Shown here piece after piece: positions 41,982 through 50,191 of a stretch of 64,000 nt of DNA. How positions within the stretch are numbered: the first letter of the stretch is position 1; every line of letters starts with the position of its first letter. Source of the DNA: Caldora sp965222765 (GTDB taxonomy: Bacteria; Cyanobacteriota; Cyanobacteriia; Cyanobacteriales; Coleofasciculaceae); contig CBDCVG010000025.1 in NCBI GenBank assembly GCA_965222765.1, forward strand, positions 1-64,000. The letters are read 5' to 3'. The position numbers and the translations under genes are program-made. Under the pieces are notes generated by a model that saw only the letters and a program-made list of their open reading frames with translations, made no database searches and was not told where the DNA came from.

Positions 41982-43589
41982 ATGGGCAAGTATCCAGTGA
42001 CTCAGGCACAATGGCAAGCTGTAGCTGCTTTGCCGAAAATCTACTACCCCCTTAATCCCAATCCATCTAAGTTTAAAGGAGCCAATCTCCCTGTCGAACA
42101 GGTATCTTGGTGGGATGTTGTAGAATTTTGTGCTCGCCTCTCTAAAAAAGCTGGAAGGCAGTATCGGTTACCCAGCGAAGCAGAATGGGAATACGCCTGT
42201 CGTGCTGGAACTACTACCCCTTTCCACTTTGGGGAAACCATTACCGCAGATTTGGCTAACTATAAGGGAATTCCTTGGATACCTCGTATGGGAACTATTC
42301 TTAAGGGTTCTTATGGTCAAGGTCCACCAGGGATTAGCCGTGAGGGGACAACTCCAGTAGGGAGTTTTGGCGTGGCCAATGCCTTTGGACTCTACGATAT
42401 GCATGGCAATGTCTGGGAGTGGTGTCAAGACCATTGGCATGATAATTATGAAGGTGCGCCTACAGACGGTAGTATGTGGTCAGATAATGATGATAATGAT
42501 TGTAGGCTTTTGCGGGGCGGTTCCTGGCAATTCGTGCCTCAACTCTGCCGTTCTGCGTGCCGCACACAAAATATAGCTTGTTCAGATTCCTTGCTAGAGA
42601 CCAATGTCGGTCTTCGTGTAGTGTGCGATGGGGAGCTGCAAGGGTTGCACGATAAATCACCCCAGGTGCAGTATGCTGCCTATTCCTTGCTCAAGGATCG
42701 TGATTCTTCCAAGCTTAACAGGCAGTTAAGCGACTATTTACCTCGGTTTGAATTTGAGGTAGTAACGGTAGATGCTCAAGGGGTGGTAAACAGTCGCTCT
42801 ACGAAACAAGCTCAATTTTTTGCAGAAGACTTAGGCAATGGTGTCACCCTCGAAATGGTGAAGATTCCGAGTGGAACATTTCTCATGGGTTCGCCAGAAA
42901 CCGAAAAGGGACATCAATCCACTGAAAGTCCGCAGCATCAAGTCACGGTTAAATCCTTCTTTATGAGCAAATATCTAGTGACTCAGGCGCAATGGCAAGC
43001 TATAGCTGCTTTGCCGAGACTTTTCAACACCCTTGTTCCTCTCAATCGCTCTAAGGAGTTTAAAGGGGCTTTCTTTCCTTTTGTAGGCAAATTAAAAGAA
43101 CTAAGTAGGCTCCAAGAATTTTTCGCTCGCCTCTCTCAGAAAACTGGGCGGCAGTATCGGTTACCCAGTGAGGCAGAATGGGAATATGCCTGTCGTGCTG
43201 GAACTAATAGCCCCTTTCACTTTGGGGAAACCATTACCCCAGATTTGGCTAACTACTATCGTGACTTCGCCTACACTTCTGAGCCAAAGGGGGAATACCG
43301 AAATCAAACTACCCCAGTGGGGCATTTTCGAGTAGCCAATGCCTTTGGACTCTACGATATGCATGGGAATATGGGGGAGTTGTGTGCAGACGGTTGCCAT
43401 CCGAACTATAAAGGTGCGCCAACAGATGGTAGTGTGTGGAATAGCCATCATAAAGTGATGCGGGGCGGTTACATCAAACGCAGATACAACTCTCCTAATA
43501 CCTGCCGCTCTGCGGCTCGAACATGTACAAATTCTATGAATGGCAGTTTTGGTCTTCGTTTGGTGTGTGAGGCGGCATGGACTCTGTAA
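41982..43589 (+). CDS. Two tandem formylglycine-generating-enzyme (SUMF1-type) domains
   Basis: 535 codons. Domain 1 (residues about 1-215): MGKYPVTQAQWQAVAALPKI, QYRLPSEAEWEYACRAG, NAFGLYDMHGNVWEWCQDHW, CRLLRGGSWQFVPQLCRSAC. Then a HEAT-like repeat (DKSPQVQYAAYSLLKDRDSS) and domain 2 (VTLEMVKIPSGTFLMGSPET; NAFGLYDMHGNMGELCADGC). Both HEAT and SUMF parts are a tandem duplication with high DNA identity. Members of this family bind metal and use O2 or act as regulators or ligand binders; the substrate is unknown. The first domain lacks its start because of the upstream deletion, so the ATG here may be the actual start of a shortened protein. Confidence 0.8.
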   Translation: MGKYPVTQAQWQAVAALPKIYYPLNPNPSKFKGANLPVEQVSWWDVVEFCARLSKKAGRQYRLPSEAEWEYACRAGTTTPFHFGETITADLANYKGIPWIPRMGTILKGSYGQGPPGISREGTTPVGSFGVANAFGLYDMHGNVWEWCQDHWHDNYEGAPTDGSMWSDNDDNDCRLLRGGSWQFVPQLCRSACRTQNIACSDSLLETNVGLRVVCDGELQGLHDKSPQVQYAAYSLLKDRDSSKLNRQLSDYLPRFEFEVVTVDAQGVVNSRSTKQAQFFAEDLGNGVTLEMVKIPSGTFLMGSPETEKGHQSTESPQHQVTVKSFFMSKYLVTQAQWQAIAALPRLFNTLVPLNRSKEFKGAFFPFVGKLKELSRLQEFFARLSQKTGRQYRLPSEAEWEYACRAGTNSPFHFGETITPDLANYYRDFAYTSEPKGEYRNQTTPVGHFRVANAFGLYDMHGNMGELCADGCHPNYKGAPTDGSVWNSHHKVMRGGYIKRRYNSPNTCRSAARTCTNSMNGSFGLRLVCEAAWTL

Positions 43590-43636
43590 TATCATGTTCG
43601 GTTAATAGTGTAAGTGTTCTACCGAACTTGATATTA
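43587..43636. terminator. Inverted repeat between convergent genes, containing the stop codon
   Basis: TAATATCATGTTCGGT ... ACCGAACTTGATATTA, 16-bp arms with one mismatch around an 18-base loop. The TAA at its left end is the stop of the gene at 41982-43589, and the minus-strand gene stops at 43637. A related GTAATATCAAGTTCGG occurs at 38010. It could be a terminator or a small repeat. Confidence 0.65.
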
Positions 43637-44248
43637 CTAATGATCACTATCTGATGTCTGACCTAGGGTAGCACCTGTATGACCAGTTGTTAACCAAAGG
43701 ATAGCTCTTATCCCATCTCGAAAGCATTTATCAATCGGTTCAGGGGAACGTCCCGAAGTAACCGGTAAAGGCTCTAAGATAATTCCCCGACTACCAAAGA
43801 CAATTTCACCAATCACGCGAGCACGGCGCATATGATTGTCTGAGGTAACTAAATAAACGCTATCAATCCCCTCAGCTTTCAACTCATCCACCAAAGTTGT
43901 GAAATTTGTCACTGTGTCTACAGCTCGACGGTCTATATGCAAGCGTTCTTGGATAATTCCAGCTTTAGCAAATATCTTTTGAGTGTACCATTCTGGGCTA
44001 CCGGAAGATACCCAAATATCTAGCTCTGGATGGAGCTTGGCAAATTTAGCAGCAAATGACTCTCGCTCCTCTGCTCCTCCCAAGACAAAGATAGCTTCTG
44101 GTTGCACAACATAGCTCTTGATTTCCCTGTAGCCACAGAAGAGCACAACCGCTAGCACTGGTATCAACCAAGGAAGTAACTTCAATGGAGAGTGTCGAGG
44201 TTTAGTAAACAAGTATCGTTGCTTACGGGGATAAATCCTCAAAAGCAT
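43637..44248 (-). CDS. ElyC/SanA/YdcF family protein (DUF218)
   Basis: 203 aa with one N-terminal membrane anchor (LLPWLIPVLAVVLFCGY). Then EAIFVLGGAEERESFAAKFA, LDIWVSSGSPEWYTQKIFA, AVDTVTNFTTLVDELKAEGI, and VYLVTSDNHMRRARVIGEIV: the DUF218 pattern. The family is involved in envelope or peptidoglycan-related processes in E. coli (SanA, ElyC), but the biochemical function is not established here. The topology suggests a domain outside the cytoplasmic membrane. It ends in the hairpin at 43587-43636. Confidence 0.85.
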   Translation of the reverse strand: MLLRIYPRKQRYLFTKPRHSPLKLLPWLIPVLAVVLFCGYREIKSYVVQPEAIFVLGGAEERESFAAKFAKLHPELDIWVSSGSPEWYTQKIFAKAGIIQERLHIDRRAVDTVTNFTTLVDELKAEGIDSVYLVTSDNHMRRARVIGEIVFGSRGIILEPLPVTSGRSPEPIDKCFRDGIRAILWLTTGHTGATLGQTSDSDH

Positions 44249-44486
44249 GAATGAACGGATGAGTTAGGGTTTATCAAAGGTGTACACTCTGGCTAGTTTG
44301 ACGAATAAATTGCCCTTACCAGCAGAGTACTATTAAGGGTAGCGCTAACGAAAGCGAAAATCTTACTTAGGTATTATCATGTCTGTTTAATTGCCTATAA
44401 TCTCATCTCGTTTTTCCTAAGACTGCTTCATAGATCAGGGAAAAAAAGCAATTAACCATTGACCATTAGTGCATCTCCCCATAATT
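44249..44486. other. Intergenic segment, divergent promoters expected
   Basis: The genes at 44248 (minus) and 44487 (plus) diverge here. No recognised operator; a TTAACCATTGACCATTAG-type repeat lies at 44452-44470. I see nothing else in it. Confidence 0.4.
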
Positions 44487-45548
44487 ATGACCCATTCTTT
44501 CCATACTCATCGGTTGCTGAGAAATGGCTTAACAATGACTCTCTACACCACTTTAAAAGCCAGCCGTAAATGGGAGATGACCATTTCTGCTCCAGAACCA
44601 TTCTACCAAGAGAGAATCTTTACTGGTGCTTCTGGTGTGCCTATTTTTGGCATTGTTGCTACTCCTGAGAATCCTAAAGGCACAATTGTTGGTACTTATG
44701 GGATTACAGGTAATCTTGATAACCAATGGTTTCTGAGACTTTTAGGGCGTAAAGCATTTGCTCAAGGCTATGCAGTCGTGCTTTTTGACTGGCGTGCTCA
44801 CGGAAAAACGGCTGAGTTGTCTCCAACATTGACTTCTGATGGTTTATATGAGGGAGAGGATTTTGTCCGTATTGCTGCTGAGGCGAAACAAATAGGTTGC
44901 CCAGCCCCCTTCTGGTTCACAGGTTTCTCCCTAGGAGGGCAGCTAGCACTATGGGCAGTTAAAGCCGGACAAACAATCGCTAGCTGGGGGCAGGATTTAG
45001 GATTACAAGAATCGGAAATTGGCGGGGGGGCAGTAATTTGTCCCAATCTGGATGCTAACCGTTCCCTTTCTTATCTAATCAAACAACCACTAGGTAAACA
45101 TTTAGAAAAAGCGATCGCGCGGGAACTCAAAAAGCTAGCTCGGCGAATTCATCAAGCTCACCCAGAGGCAATAGATCCTGCTGCAATTAAAAGAGCTAAC
45201 AGTATTTGGGGCTTTGATCACGAACTAGTGATTGAACGGCTGGGTTTCTCATCGGTAGAAGAGTACTACGAAGCTAGTAATGCTCTTTATCTGTTACCTC
45301 AACTCAAAAAACCAACTCTCATCCTTTACGCTGTCGATGATCCCATGTTTGACCCGGAAATTATACCGGATTTGCAAGCTGCCTGTGCTGAGAATTCAGC
45401 GATTGATTTACTATTAACTGCTGATGGTGGTCATCTAGGTTATATAAGTAGCAAAGCTTGCCAAAGTCAAGGGCAAGATCCTGATCAATGGTGGGCATGG
45501 AATCGAGTTTTACAATGGTGCGATGGTGAATTGAGAATTAAGAATTAA
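44487..45548 (+). CDS. Alpha/beta hydrolase
   Basis: 353 aa from MTHSFHTHRLLRNGLTMTLY. Nucleophile elbow GFSLGG (S148), an early GTYGITGNLDNQW segment, the VVLFDWRAHGKTAELSPTLT loop, and a late KPTLILYAVDDPMFDPEIIP with acidic residue, then TADGGHLGY with the catalytic His. Resembles the family of YheT/YbgE-like alpha/beta hydrolases; the substrate is unknown. The ATG at 44487 is preferred to 44469. It precedes the YcaO gene by about 58 bp on the same strand and may be cotranscribed. Confidence 0.8.
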   Translation: MTHSFHTHRLLRNGLTMTLYTTLKASRKWEMTISAPEPFYQERIFTGASGVPIFGIVATPENPKGTIVGTYGITGNLDNQWFLRLLGRKAFAQGYAVVLFDWRAHGKTAELSPTLTSDGLYEGEDFVRIAAEAKQIGCPAPFWFTGFSLGGQLALWAVKAGQTIASWGQDLGLQESEIGGGAVICPNLDANRSLSYLIKQPLGKHLEKAIARELKKLARRIHQAHPEAIDPAAIKRANSIWGFDHELVIERLGFSSVEEYYEASNALYLLPQLKKPTLILYAVDDPMFDPEIIPDLQAACAENSAIDLLLTADGGHLGYISSKACQSQGQDPDQWWAWNRVLQWCDGELRIKN

Positions 45549-45606
45549 GAAAGATTTTAGGATTTTTGGTAAAAAGTTTGAATCAGTATAAGAGGTGTTT
45601 ACGACT

Positions 45607-47904
45607 ATGCTCAATCAACCCTATCTTAATCCCGCTTACTTAATTGAAACCCTAGAGCCAGATACCGTATTTTTTGTATCTGAGAGAGAATCGGTGTGTA
45701 TCCAAGATGCTCTTTACTGCCGCTTAGTGAAATTAATTGATGGTCAACGTCAGGTTGATGAAATTATTGATCTGCTTCAACTAGAAATTCTAGAAGACCA
45801 GACATTAACTCAAGAATCTGCTAACTTTTTTCAATTAATACTTAATTTTAGCATACAAATTCAACAAGCTCTATTTCAATTACATAAACAGGGATATGTT
45901 TTAGAGAAAAATGAATTATTACCTCCTGATTTAGCCATTTTTTGCCATCATCTTAATATTTCTGCGACTGAAGCCTACCAGCAATTGCAATCAACTAAGA
46001 TTGCTGTAAAATCCTTGAGTTCAGTTCCTGAGCAAGATTTGATTAATATTTTAAAATCCCTCCAAATTCAAGTAGCTGACGAAGGTGATTTAACTATTAT
46101 TTTAACTGATGATTATCTCCACCCCTATTTAGAGGAGTTTAATCAGCAAGCATTAACATCCCGAACCCCTTGGATGTTGCTCAAACCATTAGGAACAATT
46201 AGTTGGATTGGTCCTCTATTTCACCCTCAGCAAACAGGATGTTGGCATTGTTTTGCCCAGCGTTGGCGAGATAATCGACCCATGGAAGAGTTTATTGGTA
46301 GATCTAAAGATCTGACAACCTCTTTAACACCGCCGCTAGGTTTTGCACCTGCTACGATGCAAAATGCCTTAACTATGGCAGCGACAGAGGTTTTTAAATG
46401 GATTGTCAAAAAAAACAATCCCAGATTAGTAGGTAATCTGATGACTTATGATACCCTCACCCTGCAAATTCAAAATCACATTCTCGTTAAACGCCCTCAA
46501 TGTCCTAGTTGTGGACTAATATTGCATCAAAAACCCTTACCTGTGGTTTTAGGGCATCGTAAAAAAAGCTTTACTATTGACGGGGGCCACCGGTTTTGCT
46601 CCCCTGTAGAAACTTTGCAAAAATATCGACATCATATTAGCCCGATTACCGGTATTGTTCGAGAACTAACCAAAATTAACAGCCCGGGATTAATTAATAC
46701 TTATGTTGCTAAACATCATTTTCGCAATGTTTTCGATGATTTAGCTAATTTACAGCAAAATATTGGCGGGAGAAGTTCAGGCAAGGGCAGAACTGATAGT
46801 CAAGCAAGGGCAAGTGGTTTTGGTGAGGCGATTGAACGGTACTCGGGAGTCTTTCAAGGAAATGAAGTTAGGGAAAGGGCTAGTTATCAACAACTAGGAG
46901 ATAAAGCCATTCATCCTCATCAGTGCCTGAATTTTAGTCAGCAGCAATACCAAGAGCGAGAAGAGTGGAATGCTGCTTGTCAAGGCTGGTTTCAAAAAGT
47001 ACCAGCAGCCTTTGATGAAGCCAGGGAAATTGATTGGACTCCTGTTTGGTCTTTAACCGAGCAAGACTTTAAATATTTACCTACTGTTTACTGTTACTAC
47101 GGTTATCCTCAACCTTCTCCTCTAGACTGTTGGGCTGACTCCAATGGTTGTGCGGCGGGAAATACTATAGAAGAGGCGATTTTACAGGGATTTATGGAAA
47201 TAGTGGAACGAGATTGTGTGGCGTTATGGTGGTATAACCGTCTCTCTAAACAAAGCGTAGATTTGGCTAGTTTTGATGAACCCTATTTTCACAGTTTAGA
47301 ACAATATTACCAAAGCCTAGGTCGGGATTTGTGGGTGTTAGATATTACCAGTGATTTGAATATTCCTTGTTTTGCTGCCATTAGTTCCAGGAAAGATCGG
47401 GAAGTGGAGGATATCCTGTTAGGATATGGAGCCCATTTTGACCCCAAAATTGCCATTAGTCGAGCTTTAACTGAGGTTAATCAGATTTTACCTAATGTGC
47501 TATCTTTTAAGGATGATGGGACAACGAACTATCCCCCCTCTGCTGATCCGCTAGCGATTCAATGGTGGGAAACGGCTACTTTAACTAATCAATCTTATCT
47601 GGTTAGTGATCGTCAAATGATGCCGACAAAGAGTAGTGATTATTTGCCCTTAGCTAGTGATGATTTATTAGAGGATGTTAAACTGTGTCAACGAATTGTT
47701 GAGCAAAATGGGTTAGAACTTTTGGTTTTAGATCAGACCCGTCCTGATATTGGCTTGAGAGTGGCTAAGGTAATTATTCCAGGAATGCGCCATATGTGGA
47801 AGCGCTTGGGGGCAGGAAGGTTGTATGATGTGCCGGTGAAAATTGGTTGGTTACCAGAGTCTTTAACAGAAGAACAATTAAATCCTTTTCCCATGTGGAT
47901 GTGA
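45607..47904 (+). CDS. YcaO-type cyclodehydratase with fused N-terminal leader-peptide-binding domain (TOMM biosynthesis)
   Basis: 765 aa. Residues about 1-330 resemble the leader-peptide-binding/ThiF-like part of fused cyclodehydratases (LVKLIDGQRQVDEIIDLLQL; WIGPLFHPQQTGCWHCFAQR), with a CPSC cysteine pair around residue 300 and CWHC before it. Residues 350-765 are the YcaO domain: GGRSSGKGRTDSQARASGFG, GEAIERYSGVFQ, NGCAAGNTIEEAILQGFMEI (ATP-binding segments), VERD, and the terminal LNPFPMWM, which resembles the proline-rich C-terminus needed for YcaO activity. It would form azoline rings from Cys/Ser/Thr of a precursor peptide. No precursor, dehydrogenase or transporter is visible in the flanks. 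ATG 45607 is preferred over GTG 45595, with AAGAGG upstream. Confidence 0.85.
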   Translation: MLNQPYLNPAYLIETLEPDTVFFVSERESVCIQDALYCRLVKLIDGQRQVDEIIDLLQLEILEDQTLTQESANFFQLILNFSIQIQQALFQLHKQGYVLEKNELLPPDLAIFCHHLNISATEAYQQLQSTKIAVKSLSSVPEQDLINILKSLQIQVADEGDLTIILTDDYLHPYLEEFNQQALTSRTPWMLLKPLGTISWIGPLFHPQQTGCWHCFAQRWRDNRPMEEFIGRSKDLTTSLTPPLGFAPATMQNALTMAATEVFKWIVKKNNPRLVGNLMTYDTLTLQIQNHILVKRPQCPSCGLILHQKPLPVVLGHRKKSFTIDGGHRFCSPVETLQKYRHHISPITGIVRELTKINSPGLINTYVAKHHFRNVFDDLANLQQNIGGRSSGKGRTDSQARASGFGEAIERYSGVFQGNEVRERASYQQLGDKAIHPHQCLNFSQQQYQEREEWNAACQGWFQKVPAAFDEAREIDWTPVWSLTEQDFKYLPTVYCYYGYPQPSPLDCWADSNGCAAGNTIEEAILQGFMEIVERDCVALWWYNRLSKQSVDLASFDEPYFHSLEQYYQSLGRDLWVLDITSDLNIPCFAAISSRKDREVEDILLGYGAHFDPKIAISRALTEVNQILPNVLSFKDDGTTNYPPSADPLAIQWWETATLTNQSYLVSDRQMMPTKSSDYLPLASDDLLEDVKLCQRIVEQNGLELLVLDQTRPDIGLRVAKVIIPGMRHMWKRLGAGRLYDVPVKIGWLPESLTEEQLNPFPMWM

Positions 47905-48162
47905 ATTTTGGGATTTGGTTGCATTTGCTTTTATTTTTTGCTAACATTACTTGATAATAGGGTAGGTGTGCGCCTATGGATAGAGTAGAGTAAGGAAACG
48001 AACCACAGAGGCACAGAGGAACACAGAGAGAAACTGTGGAACAAACTTCTGGTTAGTAAAAGCTTTTCATATTAGTTGTGTAAATTTAGTGCGCTCAGTA
48101 TCGCTAGTGTCGTAGGCGTACGCTTGGAGTTAAACTTGAGTTATCTATGGTTATGATAACTT
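47905..48162. other. Intergenic segment after YcaO
   Basis: 258 bases with ACCACAGAGGCACAGAGGAACA and a weak repeat (GTCGTAGGCGTACGCTTGG near 48108-48128). No short frame with a leader-plus-core look, preceded by a ribosome site, was found. Confidence 0.4.
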
Positions 48163-48396
48163 GTGAATTTTGAAATCCTTGGCGTAATTTCTGGAATAGA
48201 AGCGATCGCTATCGGCAGTTCCATCAGAGAATTACCTAAGTTACGAGAGAAGTATGGCGTGGGGCGTTGGCGTAAGCTAAAAGGTGTTGCAACAGTGCGC
48301 CTGGGTAATGGAAGTATCAGGCAAGCTGAATTGCACTGGTATGAAGCACATGGTATAGGCAAGAAAAAGATCAAGATTAAGTGTTTCTTGGACTAG
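48163..48396 (+). CDS. Small conserved-looking basic protein, first of a pair
   Basis: 77 aa from a GTG or TTG: MNFEILGVISGIEAIAIGSS then LREKYGVGRWRKLKGVATVR, RQAELHWYEAHGIGKKKIKI. The C-terminus is basic. I do not recognise a family with certainty; the pattern (VRLxNGxxxxAELHWYEAHGIG) is known to me as a conserved cyanobacterial hypothetical. It stands immediately before the gene at 48401 with a 4-bp gap, so they are likely cotranscribed. It could be a small partner of a toxin or regulator. Confidence 0.6.
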   Translation: MNFEILGVISGIEAIAIGSSIRELPKLREKYGVGRWRKLKGVATVRLGNGSIRQAELHWYEAHGIGKKKIKIKCFLD

Positions 48397-48400
48397 AGGG

Positions 48401-48637
48401 ATGGCAGCCACAAAAAAAGTACAATTAGTAATTTGTCTTCGCAATGAAGGTTGTGACGATTTAACGAGGTTTAAAGTTTATCAAGTTTTGCCCGATTCCT
48501 CAGCAGCGAGAGATAACTATATTCGAGTTGTGGATGATTGTGGAGAAGATTACTTATATCCAGAGGACTACTTTTTGCAAGTTGACTTTCCTCAAGGGAT
48601 TGAAGAGGTACTCTTAGCAAATTTGAGCAAACTGTAG
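48401..48637 (+). CDS. Small acidic protein, second of a pair
   Basis: 78 aa: MAATKKVQLVICLRNEGCDD, KVYQVLPDSSAARDNYIRVV, DYLYPEDYFLQVDFP. AGAGGG precedes the ATG by about 6 bases. Beta-rich with a C-terminal acidic stretch; related hypothetical proteins occur in cyanobacteria. With the preceding gene it makes a two-gene cassette of basic plus acidic small proteins, an architecture that recalls toxin-antitoxin pairs. No toxin motif is seen, so the function is unknown. Confidence 0.6.
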   Translation: MAATKKVQLVICLRNEGCDDLTRFKVYQVLPDSSAARDNYIRVVDDCGEDYLYPEDYFLQVDFPQGIEEVLLANLSKL

Positions 48638-49124
48638 GGTTACTCATATCTCAAAAATCACAAATAGCTGCGCTCTAATTTGAGAGCAATATCTACCTCA
48701 CCCTATAGCTGTATCTACGAGGCAAGCGCTCCCACTATGGTCAGTGTTACACAATATCTTTGTGTCAAGAGAAAGGAAAGCCAACCTACAAGAAATGCGC
48801 AAGCACGAACAAGATGGTAATCCGATACGAACAGATTAAAGATCCAACTTTTCTGACTTTTTAATCCGACTTTTCTGACTGACAGTGTAGGGCGAAATGA
48901 AAGATTATAGAAACAACGAAGAGAAGAAAGAAAAAGATTAATCTTTTTCATCATTTCTTTTTCTCAAGCTCAAAGTTCACAGTAGGTTGAGTAGAAAAAA
49001 GTGAAACAAAACCATGTGTTTTGTTACATTTGTTGGGTTTCGTTATGGTTCTCAACCCAACCTAACCTACGAGATCTGCGATCGCACTAGAATTGATTGT
49101 CTATAAACCACTGAGGACAGAAAG
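48638..49124. other. Intergenic segment, mostly without features
   Basis: It contains a duplicated ACTTTTCTGACT motif (48845-48880), a TTGGGTTTCGTTATGG hairpin repeat (49032) and a GCGATCGC. I see no gene in it. Confidence 0.4.
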
Positions 49125-49538
49125 ATGCCAAGAGCGAACTATGCAATTGCCGGTCACGGACAGCGGCGTCCAGGAATGGATAACTGGATAATCCCGACAG
49201 GGGTTAAAATTCACTTCCTATCACAAGACGATAGGAGTGTGACATTCGGAACATTGGCGGATGCTACTCGTGAAATCGTAGCTAATCCTGAAAAAACACC
49301 GTATCAGGTCGGGAAAACTTTTACTGGCAATGGCACCGCACAATCCAAGGATTACGCAGTTTATCCGTTTTCTCGAGAAGAGCAAGCTGCAATCAATAGG
49401 ATTATTGGAGCAGGGGGAACCTTTGTGGGGTTTACTTATGCCCCAGCACCAGGCCCAACTTATTTTTCAGAGTTTGTAAGAGGCTTGCCAGTCAGCCGCG
49501 AAACGCATGTTTACCTATTGGCCTGTCGAGTAGAGTAA
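49125..49538 (+). CDS. Unknown protein with GHG motif
   Basis: 137 aa: MPRANYAIAGHGQRRPGMDN, GVKIHFLSQDDRSVTFGTLA, YAVYPFSREEQAAINRIIGA, THVYLLACRVE. The N-terminal IAGHG and C-terminal VYLLACR recall the H.G/C arrangement of caspase-like or Stv-type fold proteins, where a His and Cys come from strand ends. That is a resemblance only. GAGGACAG precedes the ATG. It overlaps the ParE gene tail on the opposite strand by 24 bp. Function unknown. Confidence 0.7.
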   Translation: MPRANYAIAGHGQRRPGMDNWIIPTGVKIHFLSQDDRSVTFGTLADATREIVANPEKTPYQVGKTFTGNGTAQSKDYAVYPFSREEQAAINRIIGAGGTFVGFTYAPAPGPTYFSEFVRGLPVSRETHVYLLACRVE

Positions 49539-49850
49539 TTTCACCACCGGGCAGGTGCGGCGAATCCTTAAAGACGGTAAATCGCGACGATCACTAACTA
49601 CACGCAGTATTTCAATACCATCGTCCAAAATTCTGTAGAAGATAACATACCCATCCAAAGGCAAACCTCTAAGATTGGGACGTATTTCTGCATAGCTCTT
49701 GCCTAAATTGGGGAAATTGACTAATTGCTGGCAGCGACGGGCAAAATCTTGAAAAAAACGCTCACCTGCTTCGATATTATTGGTGGTGAAGTAATCGGCA
49801 ATTTCGTTGAGATCTTGGCTAGCAAGAACGTTGATGAGATAGCGTTTCAT
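49515..49850 (-). CDS. RelE/ParE-family toxin
   Basis: 111 aa: starts MKRYLINVLASQDLNEIADY, then ITTNNIEA-like helices, FPNLGKSYAEIRPNLRGLPL, and GYVIFYRILDDGIEILRVVS DRRD. The pattern LRGLPLDGYVIFYR and the beta-strand end DGIEILRVV are the ParE/RelE fold. ParE toxins target gyrase, while RelE cleaves mRNA; the sequence alone cannot decide. The start overlaps the antitoxin stop by 4 bp (ATGA), so translation is coupled. It overlaps the 49125-49538 gene at its 3' end. Confidence 0.85.
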   Translation of the reverse strand: MKRYLINVLASQDLNEIADYFTTNNIEAGERFFQDFARRCQQLVNFPNLGKSYAEIRPNLRGLPLDGYVIFYRILDDGIEILRVVSDRRDLPSLRIRRTCPVVKLLYSTGQ

Positions 49851-50137
49851 GTTTGAGTCTCACGTGCTTGCCGGAAACGCTGCAAAATGCCTGCAATAAA
49901 GGCTTCGCCATCAATAGGTGGAGTATGTTCGGAGATAGCAACAGCAGCATCTATTTTTGCACGTACAGAGCTGAGCCATTCACTATCAGTACCTTCACCA
50001 AGTGTTGGCTCTGCACAATCGTATTCATCCAACAACCGCAAGGCAACTTCCAACACTTCTTCCGCCGAGCGATATTTGCTTGTTCGCAGTTTAGCCTGGA
50101 TAAATTGTTCTTGTGTCTTTGTTAGAGTAATACTCAT
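49847..50137 (-). CDS. ParD-like antitoxin
   Basis: 96 aa from MSITLTKTQEQFIQAKLRTS, a ribbon-helix-helix N-terminus (SITLTKTQEQF, then a helix RSAEEVLEVALRLLDEY). The C-terminal part is acidic, then helical. The longer start at 50155 adds MTNNKS and is less likely. The stop overlaps the toxin start (ATGA). RHH antitoxins repress their own operon, so an operator is expected just upstream (50138-50170). Confidence 0.8.
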   Translation of the reverse strand: MSITLTKTQEQFIQAKLRTSKYRSAEEVLEVALRLLDEYDCAEPTLGEGTDSEWLSSVRAKIDAAVAISEHTPPIDGEAFIAGILQRFRQARETQT

Positions 50138-50191
50138 GGATTTGTTGTTTGTCATTTGTTGTTTGGGAATTGGGTTTTCTTCCTCATCTCC

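Noticed and set aside
48845..48885. Repeated ACTTTTCTGACT motif as a possible CRISPR-like repeat or tracrRNA
   Set aside because: Only two short copies and no associated effector.
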